Position numbers and translations under genes: made by a program. A DNA stretch of 34,354 nucleotides, from the NCBI GenBank assembly GCA_029259655.1, contig JAJDET010000068.1:1-34354 (forward strand). The letters are read 5' to 3'. Positions 25,941 through 32,687 of this stretch are shown here, piece by piece (the stretch's first letter is position 1; each line of letters starts with the position of its first letter). This stretch comes from Planctomycetota bacterium (GTDB taxonomy: Bacteria > Planctomycetota > UBA1135 > GCA-002686595). The notes beneath the pieces are model-generated. The model had not been told where the DNA came from. It saw nothing but the letters and a program-made list of their open reading frames with translations, and ran no database searches.

Positions 25941-25979
25941 ATTCTAGTGGAGCGCGGGACGGGCGTCGGCCTCTACCAT
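25941..25979. promoter_or_regulatory. Divergent -10 boxes for the aminopeptidase and sfsA
   Basis: The 79-bp gap between the divergent starts (25906 minus, 25986 plus) holds TAGAAT on the minus strand at 25941-25946 (within CTAGAAT) and TACCAT on the plus strand at 25974-25979. The plus box ends 6 nt before the sfsA ATG, so that mRNA is predicted leaderless. The minus box gives a leader of roughly 28 nt. Confidence 0.5.
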
Positions 25980-25985
25980 GTCGCG

Positions 25986-26720
25986 ATGGAGTTCGATGCT
26001 CCCGCCCTCGTCGGTCGCTTTCGCCGCCGTTACAAACGCTTCTTCGCCGAGGTCGAGCTCCCGGACGGGGAGCTCGTGACGGCTCACTGTCCCAATACGG
26101 GGAGCCTCCTGGGCTGTCTCGAGGAAGGCGCTCCGGCGATCCTGCGGGACTCGGGCAACCCGAAGCGGAAGCTGCGCCATACCTGGCAGGCCATCGAGAT
26201 CGGGGGGAGCTGGGTCAACGTCGACACGGCGCTGCCCAACCGCATCGTCCACGAGGGAATCGAGAGCGGCCGCATCGCGCCGCTCCGAGGCTACGAGACG
26301 ATCCGCCGCGAGGTGCCCTACGGCCAAAACAGCCGGATCGACCTCCTGCTCACGGGCCCAGATCGACCCGACTGCTTCGTCGAGGTGAAGAGCACGACAC
26401 TCCTGCGCGGGCGGACGGCTCTCTTTCCCGACGCCGTCACCGAGCGCGGCCGCAAACACCTGGGCGAGCTCTCGCGCGAGGCGCGCTCGGGGCGCCGCGC
26501 GGTGCAACTCTTCCTCGTCAGCCGCGACGACGCGACGCGCTTCCGACCCGCGGACGACATCGATCCCGCCTACGCGGCTGCGCTGCGCGAGGCCGTGGAG
26601 GACGGCGTGGAAGTCCTCGCCTACGCCGCGCGCACGGAGCTCTCTCGGATGGAGATCGTGGCCAAGCTCCGCGTCGACCTGGGATCGCGGCCTCGGGCTC
26701 GCAGCGGGTCGAGCGGCTGA
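25986..26720 (+). CDS. sfsA: SfsA family protein (sugar fermentation stimulation protein homologue)
   Basis: A 244-aa SfsA homologue. Recognisable family segments are RRYKRFFAEVELPDGELVTAHCPNTGSL (as RYKRFFAEVELPDG and TAHCPNTGSLLGC), NVDTALPNRIVHEGI, the nuclease-like core NSRIDLLL ... CFVEVKSTTLLRG, ALFPDAVTERGRKHLGEL, and FRPADDIDPAYAAALREA. The core has the PD-(D/E)xK arrangement (D, then ExK). E. coli SfsA binds DNA and affects maltose metabolism; the biochemical role in other bacteria is unsettled. A -10 box ends 6 nt before the ATG. It is transcribed away from the aminopeptidase gene and converges on an unknown exported protein gene. Confidence 0.93.
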   Translation: MEFDAPALVGRFRRRYKRFFAEVELPDGELVTAHCPNTGSLLGCLEEGAPAILRDSGNPKRKLRHTWQAIEIGGSWVNVDTALPNRIVHEGIESGRIAPLRGYETIRREVPYGQNSRIDLLLTGPDRPDCFVEVKSTTLLRGRTALFPDAVTERGRKHLGELSREARSGRRAVQLFLVSRDDATRFRPADDIDPAYAAALREAVEDGVEVLAYAARTELSRMEIVAKLRVDLGSRPRARSGSSG

Positions 26721-26737
26721 GGTCCACGCCAATGAAA

Positions 26738-26770
26738 GGAGGCCCCTCCCGCGAGCAGGGAGGAGCCTCC
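26738..26770 (-). terminator. Intrinsic terminator after the unknown exported protein gene
   Basis: A 13-bp stem with one mismatch (26738-26750 with 26758-26770) and a 7-nt loop is followed on the minus strand by TTTCATT. It begins 20 bp past the stop of the 26791-27672 gene. It also lies 17 bp beyond the convergent sfsA stop, so it could stop transcription from both sides. Its core resembles the terminator at 24215-24249. Confidence 0.65.
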
Positions 26771-26790
26771 GGAGGCGATCGCCTCGAGCC

Positions 26791-27672
26791 CTACATCAGG
26801 AGCTTGAGCCCCTTCGTGAAGGACCACCCCCCGACGGCGCCGTCGTCGCGCTCCGTCGCCTGGAGGAAGAGGTCTCCCTCGACGTTCTCGGGGATCGTGT
26901 ACTCGACCTCGTTCGTTCCCGCGTGGAGGCGGAGACGCACGAGCCCGACGTCGCCGGAGCTGAGGACGACCGCACCGCTGCGGGCCCGCATCTGCATCTC
27001 CCGACTTCCGATCATCAGGAGTCCGGTGGTCTCGGCACCCAGGGAGTTCTCGATGAAGATCCGGACCGTGGAGCCGGGAGCGACACGACCGACATAGGAG
27101 ATGCGCGGGACACCCATTGTCCCGGCCAAGCCTCCGCCGTACTCGACGGCCTCGACGACGAGCGGTCCGTCGTCGAACTTCTTCCGGTCGCTGCGCTGGA
27201 CCTGGTCCGCCTCGTCGAAGAGGCTCTCGTCACCGAAGCTCAGGTTCTGACGGCCGGGCTGGGAGCTCAGGGTCGCGTCGAGACCCTGCTCCGAAGCCGC
27301 CGCAGGTGAGCGGAGGCTCCCGTAGTTCTGGGGACGCGAGGGGAGCTTGAACGACATCCCGTTCACGGGCTCGGGGCTCGGGCGCTCCAGGTCGGGCTTC
27401 GGGCGACCCGAGTGCGGGATCGATCCCTTGCCCTTGCGATTGATGTGCAGGACCGACGCGTCGGCCTTCGTCGCACTCGAGATGTGGCGCCCGGCCCCTC
27501 TGCGCGGGGAGTAACGGGACGCGGCGGCGGCGAGGTCCTGTTGAATGTCGACCGTCGCGGTCGGTTGTTGTTGATCGGCTCTGTCGTTCGAGCCTCCGCG
27601 ACCCGCGGGTTCCGCGGCGGTCGGGACGGCGAGGCAGAGACCCAAGATGCTGTTGATGGCGATGGCTTTCAC
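26791..27672 (-). CDS. Unknown exported protein
   Basis: I do not recognise this 293-aa protein. It begins with a signal-peptide-like stretch (MKAIAINSILGLCLAVPTAAEP) that probably ends at the AxA-type site near 20. Residues about 22-150 are disordered in character, rich in Ser, Gln, Arg and Pro. The C-terminal 130 residues look beta-rich: GPLVVEAVEYGGGLAGTMG, PGSTVRIFIENSLGAETTG, VGLVRLRLHAGTNEVEYTIP and GDLFLQATERDDG. That pattern suits a carbohydrate-binding or immunoglobulin-like sandwich, but this is a guess. Translation starts at GTG 27672 with a strong GGAGGAA about 6 nt upstream. An intrinsic terminator follows 20 bp after the stop. Confidence 0.75.
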   Translation of the reverse strand: MKAIAINSILGLCLAVPTAAEPAGRGGSNDRADQQQPTATVDIQQDLAAAASRYSPRRGAGRHISSATKADASVLHINRKGKGSIPHSGRPKPDLERPSPEPVNGMSFKLPSRPQNYGSLRSPAAASEQGLDATLSSQPGRQNLSFGDESLFDEADQVQRSDRKKFDDGPLVVEAVEYGGGLAGTMGVPRISYVGRVAPGSTVRIFIENSLGAETTGLLMIGSREMQMRARSGAVVLSSGDVGLVRLRLHAGTNEVEYTIPENVEGDLFLQATERDDGAVGGWSFTKGLKLLM

Positions 27673-28135
27673 GGCGCTTCCTCCGATGGCTGACTTCTTG
27701 CTTCCTCTCGTGGCGTCGACTCGCCGGCTCGTGTGGGCCGTGTCGACAACACCTCATCCAGGGGCGGGAAGAGCGGGAACGAAGGGGGATTCGTCTTCGC
27801 CTGGGGGCGTCGGCTCCTGGGAGCGGGGAGCCGCCGGGCACGGGCACGGGCACGGGCACGGGCAGGCCTGCGGCCGGCCCAAGAAAAGGGTCGGAGGGGG
27901 CCGTCGACCGGGATCCTCCCCCTCGGTTGGGGGGCGTTGCGGGCAGAGACCGTTGGCCTCCCCCTCAGAACACCCGTCTCACCCCCTGCGCTGTTGCCCG
28001 CTCTCTCTCCTCAGGATGAAGGTCAGCGAGCTGCGCGGATCACCGGTCGGCGGCATGTCCCCTCCGACTCCCCTCGACAGGGGAAGAAAGGACCGCAGCC
28101 GTAGCCGAGATCTCGAGAAAACGCGGTTCGGTGAC
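27673..28135. other. 463-bp intergenic region without a supported gene
   Basis: No convincing coding sequence is seen on either strand. The region holds a hexamer repeat (27835-27864), a short C5/G5 hairpin near 27918-27934, a pyrimidine-rich stretch near 27955-28015, and a TCCCCT-cgac-AGGGGA hairpin near 28069-28084 about 50 bp past the DUF3179 stop, which may help end that minus-strand transcript. The promoter of the unknown exported protein should also lie here but no clear -10 is visible. Confidence 0.5.
27835..27864. repeat. Hexamer tandem repeat (CGGGCA) x5
   Basis: Five perfect copies of CGGGCA lie end to end in the intergenic region upstream of the unknown exported protein gene. Such short repeats can change copy number by slippage. 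It is about 160 bp from the GTG start, so an effect on expression is possible but not shown. Confidence 0.9.
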
Positions 28136-29167
28136 CTAGCGGGCCAGGACCGCGGATCCCGGGTGCGAGCGCGACCACGCGTACCAGTAGGTGCGGTCGA
28201 CGCGCAGGCGGGGAAGAGCCTCGGTCGCGACTCGCTCGCGGGTGATGACGTCCTGAACGGCCAGGCCCGGGTCCTGACCGGGCAGCGGACCGAGGACCAG
28301 CACCGCGGGGCCCGCCGCACGGCGGACGACGCGGACACCGCCTGTGGCCTCGTCGCGGATCCAGGCCAGGGGGACGCCGGCCAGGACCGAGTTCACGACT
28401 CCGTGTTCCTCGATATAGGTGTCTTCCACGGCGAGGGCCTGGTTCCCCAGGCTGACCCCCCACACCAGATCCTTGGGCTCGATGCCGCCCAGGCCCTGCG
28501 CGAGCTCGGGCAGGAACAGGCGCTTCGGATCGGCGAGGTAGTCCGCGTACAGGGATTCCTCGCGCTCGTTCGCGTCCACATCCTTCACCATCACGAGCGT
28601 GTCGGGATGGAGCGTGCGCCACTGTTCCCAGGTGGTGAAGACCGAGTCGACGTGCGCGAGCTCGATTCCCGACCTGGCCCCGCGGATCGCGCGACCCTCG
28701 ACCTGGGTCCAGAGCGATTGCGTCTCGCGGTCGTAGAAGACCAGGACGCCGTTCCAGAGCTTCCCGGACACGCCGAAGGAGAGCGTTTCGCGCTCACCCG
28801 TCTCACCGTCCGCTACTTCCCGGGAGTACACGACTCCCGCATTGGCCAACGGTCACCAGGTGGCGGCGATCGGATCGCCGTCGAGCACGTCGTTGACGAT
28901 CTCGTGAGAATCGAGGTGCCAGGTGGAGTAGGCCTTCGCCGTACCGTCCGCGCCCACGACGCCCAGGACGGTCTCTCCGGGGCGCATCAGGGCCGCGGCC
29001 TCGTCGCCGGTCGCGAAGGTCGGTGCATCGATCGCCGGGATCGCGTCCACGGGCAAGACCGTGTACATGGGCGTTCCTTCGACGAGCTCGGAGACGAGTG
29101 TGTGGGTGCTCCCGCACGCGACGGCGAGTGCGGGGAAGAGCAAGGCGACGAGATTCGTACGGATCAT
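28136..29167 (-). CDS. DUF3179 lipoprotein with in-frame UGA at the conserved Cys: candidate selenoprotein
   Basis: One reading frame from ATG 29167 to TAG 28136 is interrupted only by TGA at 28855-28853 (residue 105). The N-terminus is a lipoprotein signal (FPALAVACGS). Before the TGA lie DUF3179 motifs DAIPAIDAPTF, AYSTWHLDSHEIVNDVLDG and PIAATW; after it, in the same frame, come PLANAGVVY, LSFGVSGKLWNGVLVFYDRE and TQSLWTQVEGRAIRGA, ending at residue 343. The family norm is T-[YFW]-C-P-L, so the UGA sits exactly on the conserved Cys. With a SECIS-like hairpin just downstream, the best reading is selenocysteine (WUPLA). The second Cys some relatives have at +3 is Ala here. DUF3179 has no established function. 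Alternatives are a point nonsense mutation or a sequencing error; the 238 intact codons downstream argue against old decay. Confidence 0.8.
28821..28855 (-). promoter_or_regulatory. Candidate bacterial SECIS element with its UGA codon
   Basis: On the minus strand the UGA (28855-28853) is followed after 13 nt by CGGGAGT-CGTGT-ACTCCCG, a perfect 7-bp stem with a 5-nt loop. The loop starts 20 nt after the UGA and has G as its second base. Published bacterial SECIS models call for a stem-loop directly downstream, an apical loop about 16-37 nt from the UGA, and a G in the first two loop bases; all three hold. The hairpin lies inside the coding sequence. Confidence 0.65.
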
Positions 29168-29207
29168 GGCCGGATGGAGTAAGGGCGAGAGGGTCGAGTG
29201 CGTCCGC

Positions 29208-29213
29208 ATGGTA
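29208..29213 (-). promoter_or_regulatory. -10 box TACCAT of the DUF3179 gene
   Basis: TACCAT on the minus strand lies 41 nt before the ATG at 29167 and equals the -10 box of sfsA. The 222-bp divergent gap (29168-29389) to the TVP38-DUF547 gene holds nothing else I can assign; on the plus side a -10 is uncertain. Confidence 0.4.
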
Positions 29214-29389
29214 GTGGCGCAGCACCCGAGTGCGAGCGCCGCGACGGGAGCGTATTCCGGAGTAAGGCCGCTGTGCGGGAAGCTCGAGCGGCGCCGCGGG
29301 GTCACTCCTCCATCCGACCCGGCGTAGGGCGAGGCCATCGTCCCAGGGCCGGGGCGACCACGACCGAGCGAAGAACAGATCGATTCGAT

Positions 29390-31006
29390 ATGAATGTCGC
29401 CACTTCCCCCATGGTCACTGCCGCCACGGACTCCTCGAGCCGGCGCGCGAGAAGCCCGTTGCGGTGGCTCTCGCTCGCAATCCTTCTAGGCTCGCTCTTC
29501 GCGATCGTTCGCATGCTGCCCGTCGGGCAGGGAATGGAGGAGCTCCAGGAGCGGGTCGAGGGGCTCGGCCCCGCGGGCATGGCGATCTACGGGGTCGTCT
29601 ATGTCGTGGCGGCCCTGCTGTTCGTACCGGGAGCCGTTCTGACGCTGGGGTCGGGGGCACTCTTCGGTCTCTTCTGGGGAACGGTGGTCGTCTCCATCTC
29701 CTCGACCACGGCCGCGGCCATCGCCTACCTGATTGCGCGCCACATGGCCCGGGCGCGCGTCGAGGCACTGGCGGACAGGCATCCGAAGTTCAGGGCGGTG
29801 GACCAGGCGATCGGCGAACAGGGTTGGCGCATCGTGTTCCTCCTGCGCCTCTCCCCCGCGTTCCCCTACAGCGCCAGCAACTACCTGTACGGCCTGACGG
29901 CGGTCCGCTTCTGGCCGCTCGTGCTCGCGAGCTGGATCGCGATGCTCCCCGGAACGTTCATGTACGTGTACCTGGGCTACGCCGGGCGCAGCGGCGTCTC
30001 GGGCGGCAAGTCGGTCGGCGAGTGGGTCCTGCTCGGTGTCGGGCTCGTCGCGACGGTCCTCGTCACGGTCCTCGTCACGCGGATCGCGGTCGGCGCCCTG
30101 CGGCGGGAAGACCTCGTCGACGAGGCGGCCGAGGAACCGGAGCAGCGCGAGGAGGCGAACGCGGAGAACCACGGCGGGATCGCACTCCCCGTTCTCGCCG
30201 GGATAGCCCTCGTCGCAGCGATCACCGTCTTCCAATTCCGCGGACCGCTCCAGGGCATCTTCGGTCCTCCGCGTGCAGCGCTCGAGGAGGCCTACGCGGA
30301 AGTGGAGAGCGCGCAGGCCTTCGATCACTCCGCGTTCGACGCGCTCCTCTCCGAGTTCGTCGACGAGCGGGGCGGAGTCGACTACGCCGGCCTGGCCGGT
30401 GAGTCCCGACGGCTGGACGCGTATCTGGCATCGCTCGAGATCGCCGACTTCGAGCCGCTCGGGCGCGACGAGAAGCTCGCGTTCCTGATCAACGCCTACA
30501 ACGCGTTCACGCTGCGCCTGATCCTCGATCACTACCCCCTCGATTCGATCAAGGACGTCCCCTTGAACCGGCAGTGGGACGACGCCCGCTGGCGGCTCGC
30601 AGGCAGCACGCTCTCGCTGAACGACATCGAGCACGCGGAGATCCGCGCGAAGTTCCGCGAGCCTCGCATCCACTTCGCGCTCGTCTGTGCGGCGAAGGGC
30701 TGCCCGCCGCTCGCGCGCGAGGCCTACACGGGGGAGCGGCTCGAGGAACAACTCGAGGCACGCGCGCGTTACGTGCACGAGCGCGAGACCTGGTTCCGCT
30801 ACGACCGAAGCGAGGGCGTGCTGAACCTCACGGCGCTCTACGACTGGTACGGCGACGACTTCCGGGAGGTCGCCGGTTCGGCCTCCGCATACGCCGCGCG
30901 CTACTCCGGCGCTCTCGCGGACGACCTCGAGGCCGGAAAGACCCCCGAGGTCCGCTACCTCGACTACGACTGGTCGCTGAACGAGCAGGCGGAGGCGGTC
31001 CGATGA
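29390..31006 (+). CDS. TVP38/TMEM64 (DedA-like) membrane domain fused to DUF547
   Basis: A 538-aa fusion. Residues about 20-210 are a TVP38/TMEM64-type (VTT) membrane domain: an N-terminal membrane segment, VPGAVLTLGSGALFGLFWG, an inner re-entrant-like stretch, and LLRLSPAFPYSASNYLYGLT followed by WIAMLPGTFMYVYLGYAG. Two further membrane segments (about 220-240 and 265-285) flank an acidic loop. Residues about 320-500 form a DUF547 domain with DYAGLAGESRRLDAYL, KLAFLINAYNAFTLRLILDH, IHFALVCAAKGCPPLAREAY and LNLTALYDWYGDDF; its Cys in CAAKGCPP is conserved in the family. VTT proteins are linked to lipid scrambling; the role of DUF547 is unknown. ATG 29390 is used; ATG 29411 is possible. It overlaps the flavoprotein region as ATGA at 31003. 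Confidence 0.87.
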   Translation: MNVATSPMVTAATDSSSRRARSPLRWLSLAILLGSLFAIVRMLPVGQGMEELQERVEGLGPAGMAIYGVVYVVAALLFVPGAVLTLGSGALFGLFWGTVVVSISSTTAAAIAYLIARHMARARVEALADRHPKFRAVDQAIGEQGWRIVFLLRLSPAFPYSASNYLYGLTAVRFWPLVLASWIAMLPGTFMYVYLGYAGRSGVSGGKSVGEWVLLGVGLVATVLVTVLVTRIAVGALRREDLVDEAAEEPEQREEANAENHGGIALPVLAGIALVAAITVFQFRGPLQGIFGPPRAALEEAYAEVESAQAFDHSAFDALLSEFVDERGGVDYAGLAGESRRLDAYLASLEIADFEPLGRDEKLAFLINAYNAFTLRLILDHYPLDSIKDVPLNRQWDDARWRLAGSTLSLNDIEHAEIRAKFREPRIHFALVCAAKGCPPLAREAYTGERLEEQLEARARYVHERETWFRYDRSEGVLNLTALYDWYGDDFREVAGSASAYAARYSGALADDLEAGKTPEVRYLDYDWSLNEQAEAVR

Positions 31007-31044
31007 CGCTTCGACCTCCCACGCAGACGCGAAAGGAACAGAAG

Positions 31045-32586
31045 ATGGACCCCCTCGTCTCGGAGATCCCGGCCCTCGCGCCGTTCGACGAGCACAATCG
31101 CTCCCTCGCGGATCACGTCCACCCTCCGGCGTGGAAGAACCCCGAGGCGCCGAGCACGCCCTACCACCTGGTCGTGATCGGGGCGGGGACCGCGGGACTC
31201 GTCACGGCCGCGGGCGCCGCGGGACTCGGAGCGCGTGTGGCTCTCGTCGAGCGGAGCCTGATGGGCGGCGACTGCCTCAACGTCGGCTGCGTACCGTCCA
31301 AGGCGCTCATCCGCTCGGCGCGCGCCGCCTTCGATGCGCGCGAGGCCACGAAGTTCGGGGTCGAGGTGGGCGACGTCTCGGTCGACTTCGGCGCCGTCAT
31401 GGAGCGGATGCGACGCCTCCGGTCGGGGATCGCCCCGCACGACTCCGCGGCACGCTTCCGCGACCTCGGAATCGACGTCTTCATCGGCCAGGCGACCTTC
31501 GCGACATCCGAAGCCGTCGAGGTCGACGGCAAGCTCCTACCTTTCAAGAAGGCGGTCATCGCGACCGGAGCCCGGGCGGCCGCGCCGCCGATCCCGGGGC
31601 TCGCCGAGGCCGGATATGTGACCAACGAGACGCTCTTCTCGCTCACGGAGCTCCCGAAGCGCCTCGCCGTCGTCGGCGCCGGCCCCATCGGGTGCGAGAT
31701 GGCGCAGAGCTTCGCACGCTTCGGCGCCGAGGTGCACCTGATCGAGATGGCGCCGCAGATCCTGGTCCGCGAGGACAAGGACGCGGCGGAGATCGTCGCG
31801 AATGCGCTCGTCCGGGACGGAATCCGCGTCCACACCTCGGCCGCTCTCCAGGGCGTGTCGAGACGCGGCGCGGAGAAGGTCCTCGAGCTCGAGGTGGATG
31901 GCGAGCTCCGCGAGCTCGTCGTCGACGAGATCCTGGTCGGGGTCGGCCGCAAGCCGAACGTCGACGGCCTCGGGCTGGAGCAGGTCGGCGTCGAGCACGA
32001 CCGGACCGGTGTCCTCGTCGACGACTTCATGCGCACGAAGAACCCGCGGATCTTCGCCGCGGGAGATATCGCCTCGGTCCACAAGTTCACGCACACGGCC
32101 GATGCCCAGGCCCGCATCGTCATCCAGAACGCACTCTTCGCGGTCGGCCCGCTGGGTCGTGCAAAGTACAGCGCGCTCACGATTCCCTGGGTCACCTACA
32201 CCGACCCCGAGGTGGCGCATGTCGGCCTCTACGAAGGCGATGCCGCCGAGCGCGGGATCGCGGTGGACACGTTCGAGCTCGCGCTCGGGGACGTGGACCG
32301 CGCGATCCTGGACGGAGACGACGAGGGGCTCCTCAAGGTGCACGTGAAGAAGGGCACGGGCGAGATCGTCGGGGCCACGCTCGTCGCGCGGCATGCCGGT
32401 GAGATGATCTCCGAGGTCGGGCTGGCGATGACGTCCGGCGCGGGGATGAAGGGGCTGGCCGGCACGATTCACCCCTACCCCACGCAAGCCGAGGTCTTCC
32501 GCAAGGCGGGCGATGCGTTCAACCGGACGCGGCTAACGCCGACGGCGAAGCGCTTCCTCGACCTGATGCTCAAGATCAACGGTTGA
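31045..32586 (+). CDS. MerA/Lpd-like FAD-dependent pyridine nucleotide-disulfide oxidoreductase
   Basis: A 513-aa class I flavoprotein disulfide reductase. It has the FAD-binding VVIGAGTAGLVTAAGAAGLG, the redox-active pair in GGDCLNVGCVPSKALIRSA (Cys-x4-Cys), the NAD(P)-binding VVGAGPIGCEMAQSFARFG, FAAGDIASV, and the C-terminal catalytic His/Glu in GTIHPYPTQAEVFRKAGD. It lacks the N-terminal metal-binding domain and C-terminal Cys pair of true mercuric reductase, so the substrate is unknown. The DEHNRSLADHVHPPAWKNP leader is typical of this MerA-like subgroup. ATG 31045 has AAAGGAA upstream; ATG 31003, inside an ATGA overlap with the TVP38-DUF547 stop, is the alternative. Pairing with a TVP38/TMEM64 gene suggests a shared membrane redox role. 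Confidence 0.88.
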   Translation: MDPLVSEIPALAPFDEHNRSLADHVHPPAWKNPEAPSTPYHLVVIGAGTAGLVTAAGAAGLGARVALVERSLMGGDCLNVGCVPSKALIRSARAAFDAREATKFGVEVGDVSVDFGAVMERMRRLRSGIAPHDSAARFRDLGIDVFIGQATFATSEAVEVDGKLLPFKKAVIATGARAAAPPIPGLAEAGYVTNETLFSLTELPKRLAVVGAGPIGCEMAQSFARFGAEVHLIEMAPQILVREDKDAAEIVANALVRDGIRVHTSAALQGVSRRGAEKVLELEVDGELRELVVDEILVGVGRKPNVDGLGLEQVGVEHDRTGVLVDDFMRTKNPRIFAAGDIASVHKFTHTADAQARIVIQNALFAVGPLGRAKYSALTIPWVTYTDPEVAHVGLYEGDAAERGIAVDTFELALGDVDRAILDGDDEGLLKVHVKKGTGEIVGATLVARHAGEMISEVGLAMTSGAGMKGLAGTIHPYPTQAEVFRKAGDAFNRTRLTPTAKRFLDLMLKING

Positions 32587-32687
32587 CGGCGATGGCGCCC
32601 GCCGCTCGGACCGGCTCGGGGAGCCTGTAGCGTTTCGCACAGCGGAGCGCGACACGCAACGGTAGGTCCGGCGCTTCGGTTCGCTCT

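Noticed and set aside
25907-25942. ATG 25942 as the start of the Xaa-Pro aminopeptidase
   Set aside because: That ATG overlaps the TAGAAT -10 box, so it could not be on the mRNA from that promoter. ATG 25906 directly precedes the signal-like hydrophobic stretch.
28136-28849. The second half of the DUF3179 gene as an independent gene starting at TTG 28849
   Set aside because: It would begin inside the family's core motif with no Shine-Dalgarno, and the first half would be a useless stub. The two halves are in the same frame and join exactly at the conserved Cys.
28853-28855. The in-frame TGA as plain pseudogene decay
   Set aside because: Not excluded, but 238 codons after it are intact and conserved, the stop sits at the one Cys where selenocysteine makes sense, and a SECIS-like hairpin follows.
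31045-32586. True mercuric reductase and a mer operon
   Set aside because: The protein lacks the N-terminal metal-binding domain and the C-terminal Cys pair, and no merR, merT or merP gene is nearby; it belongs to the MerA-like subgroup only.
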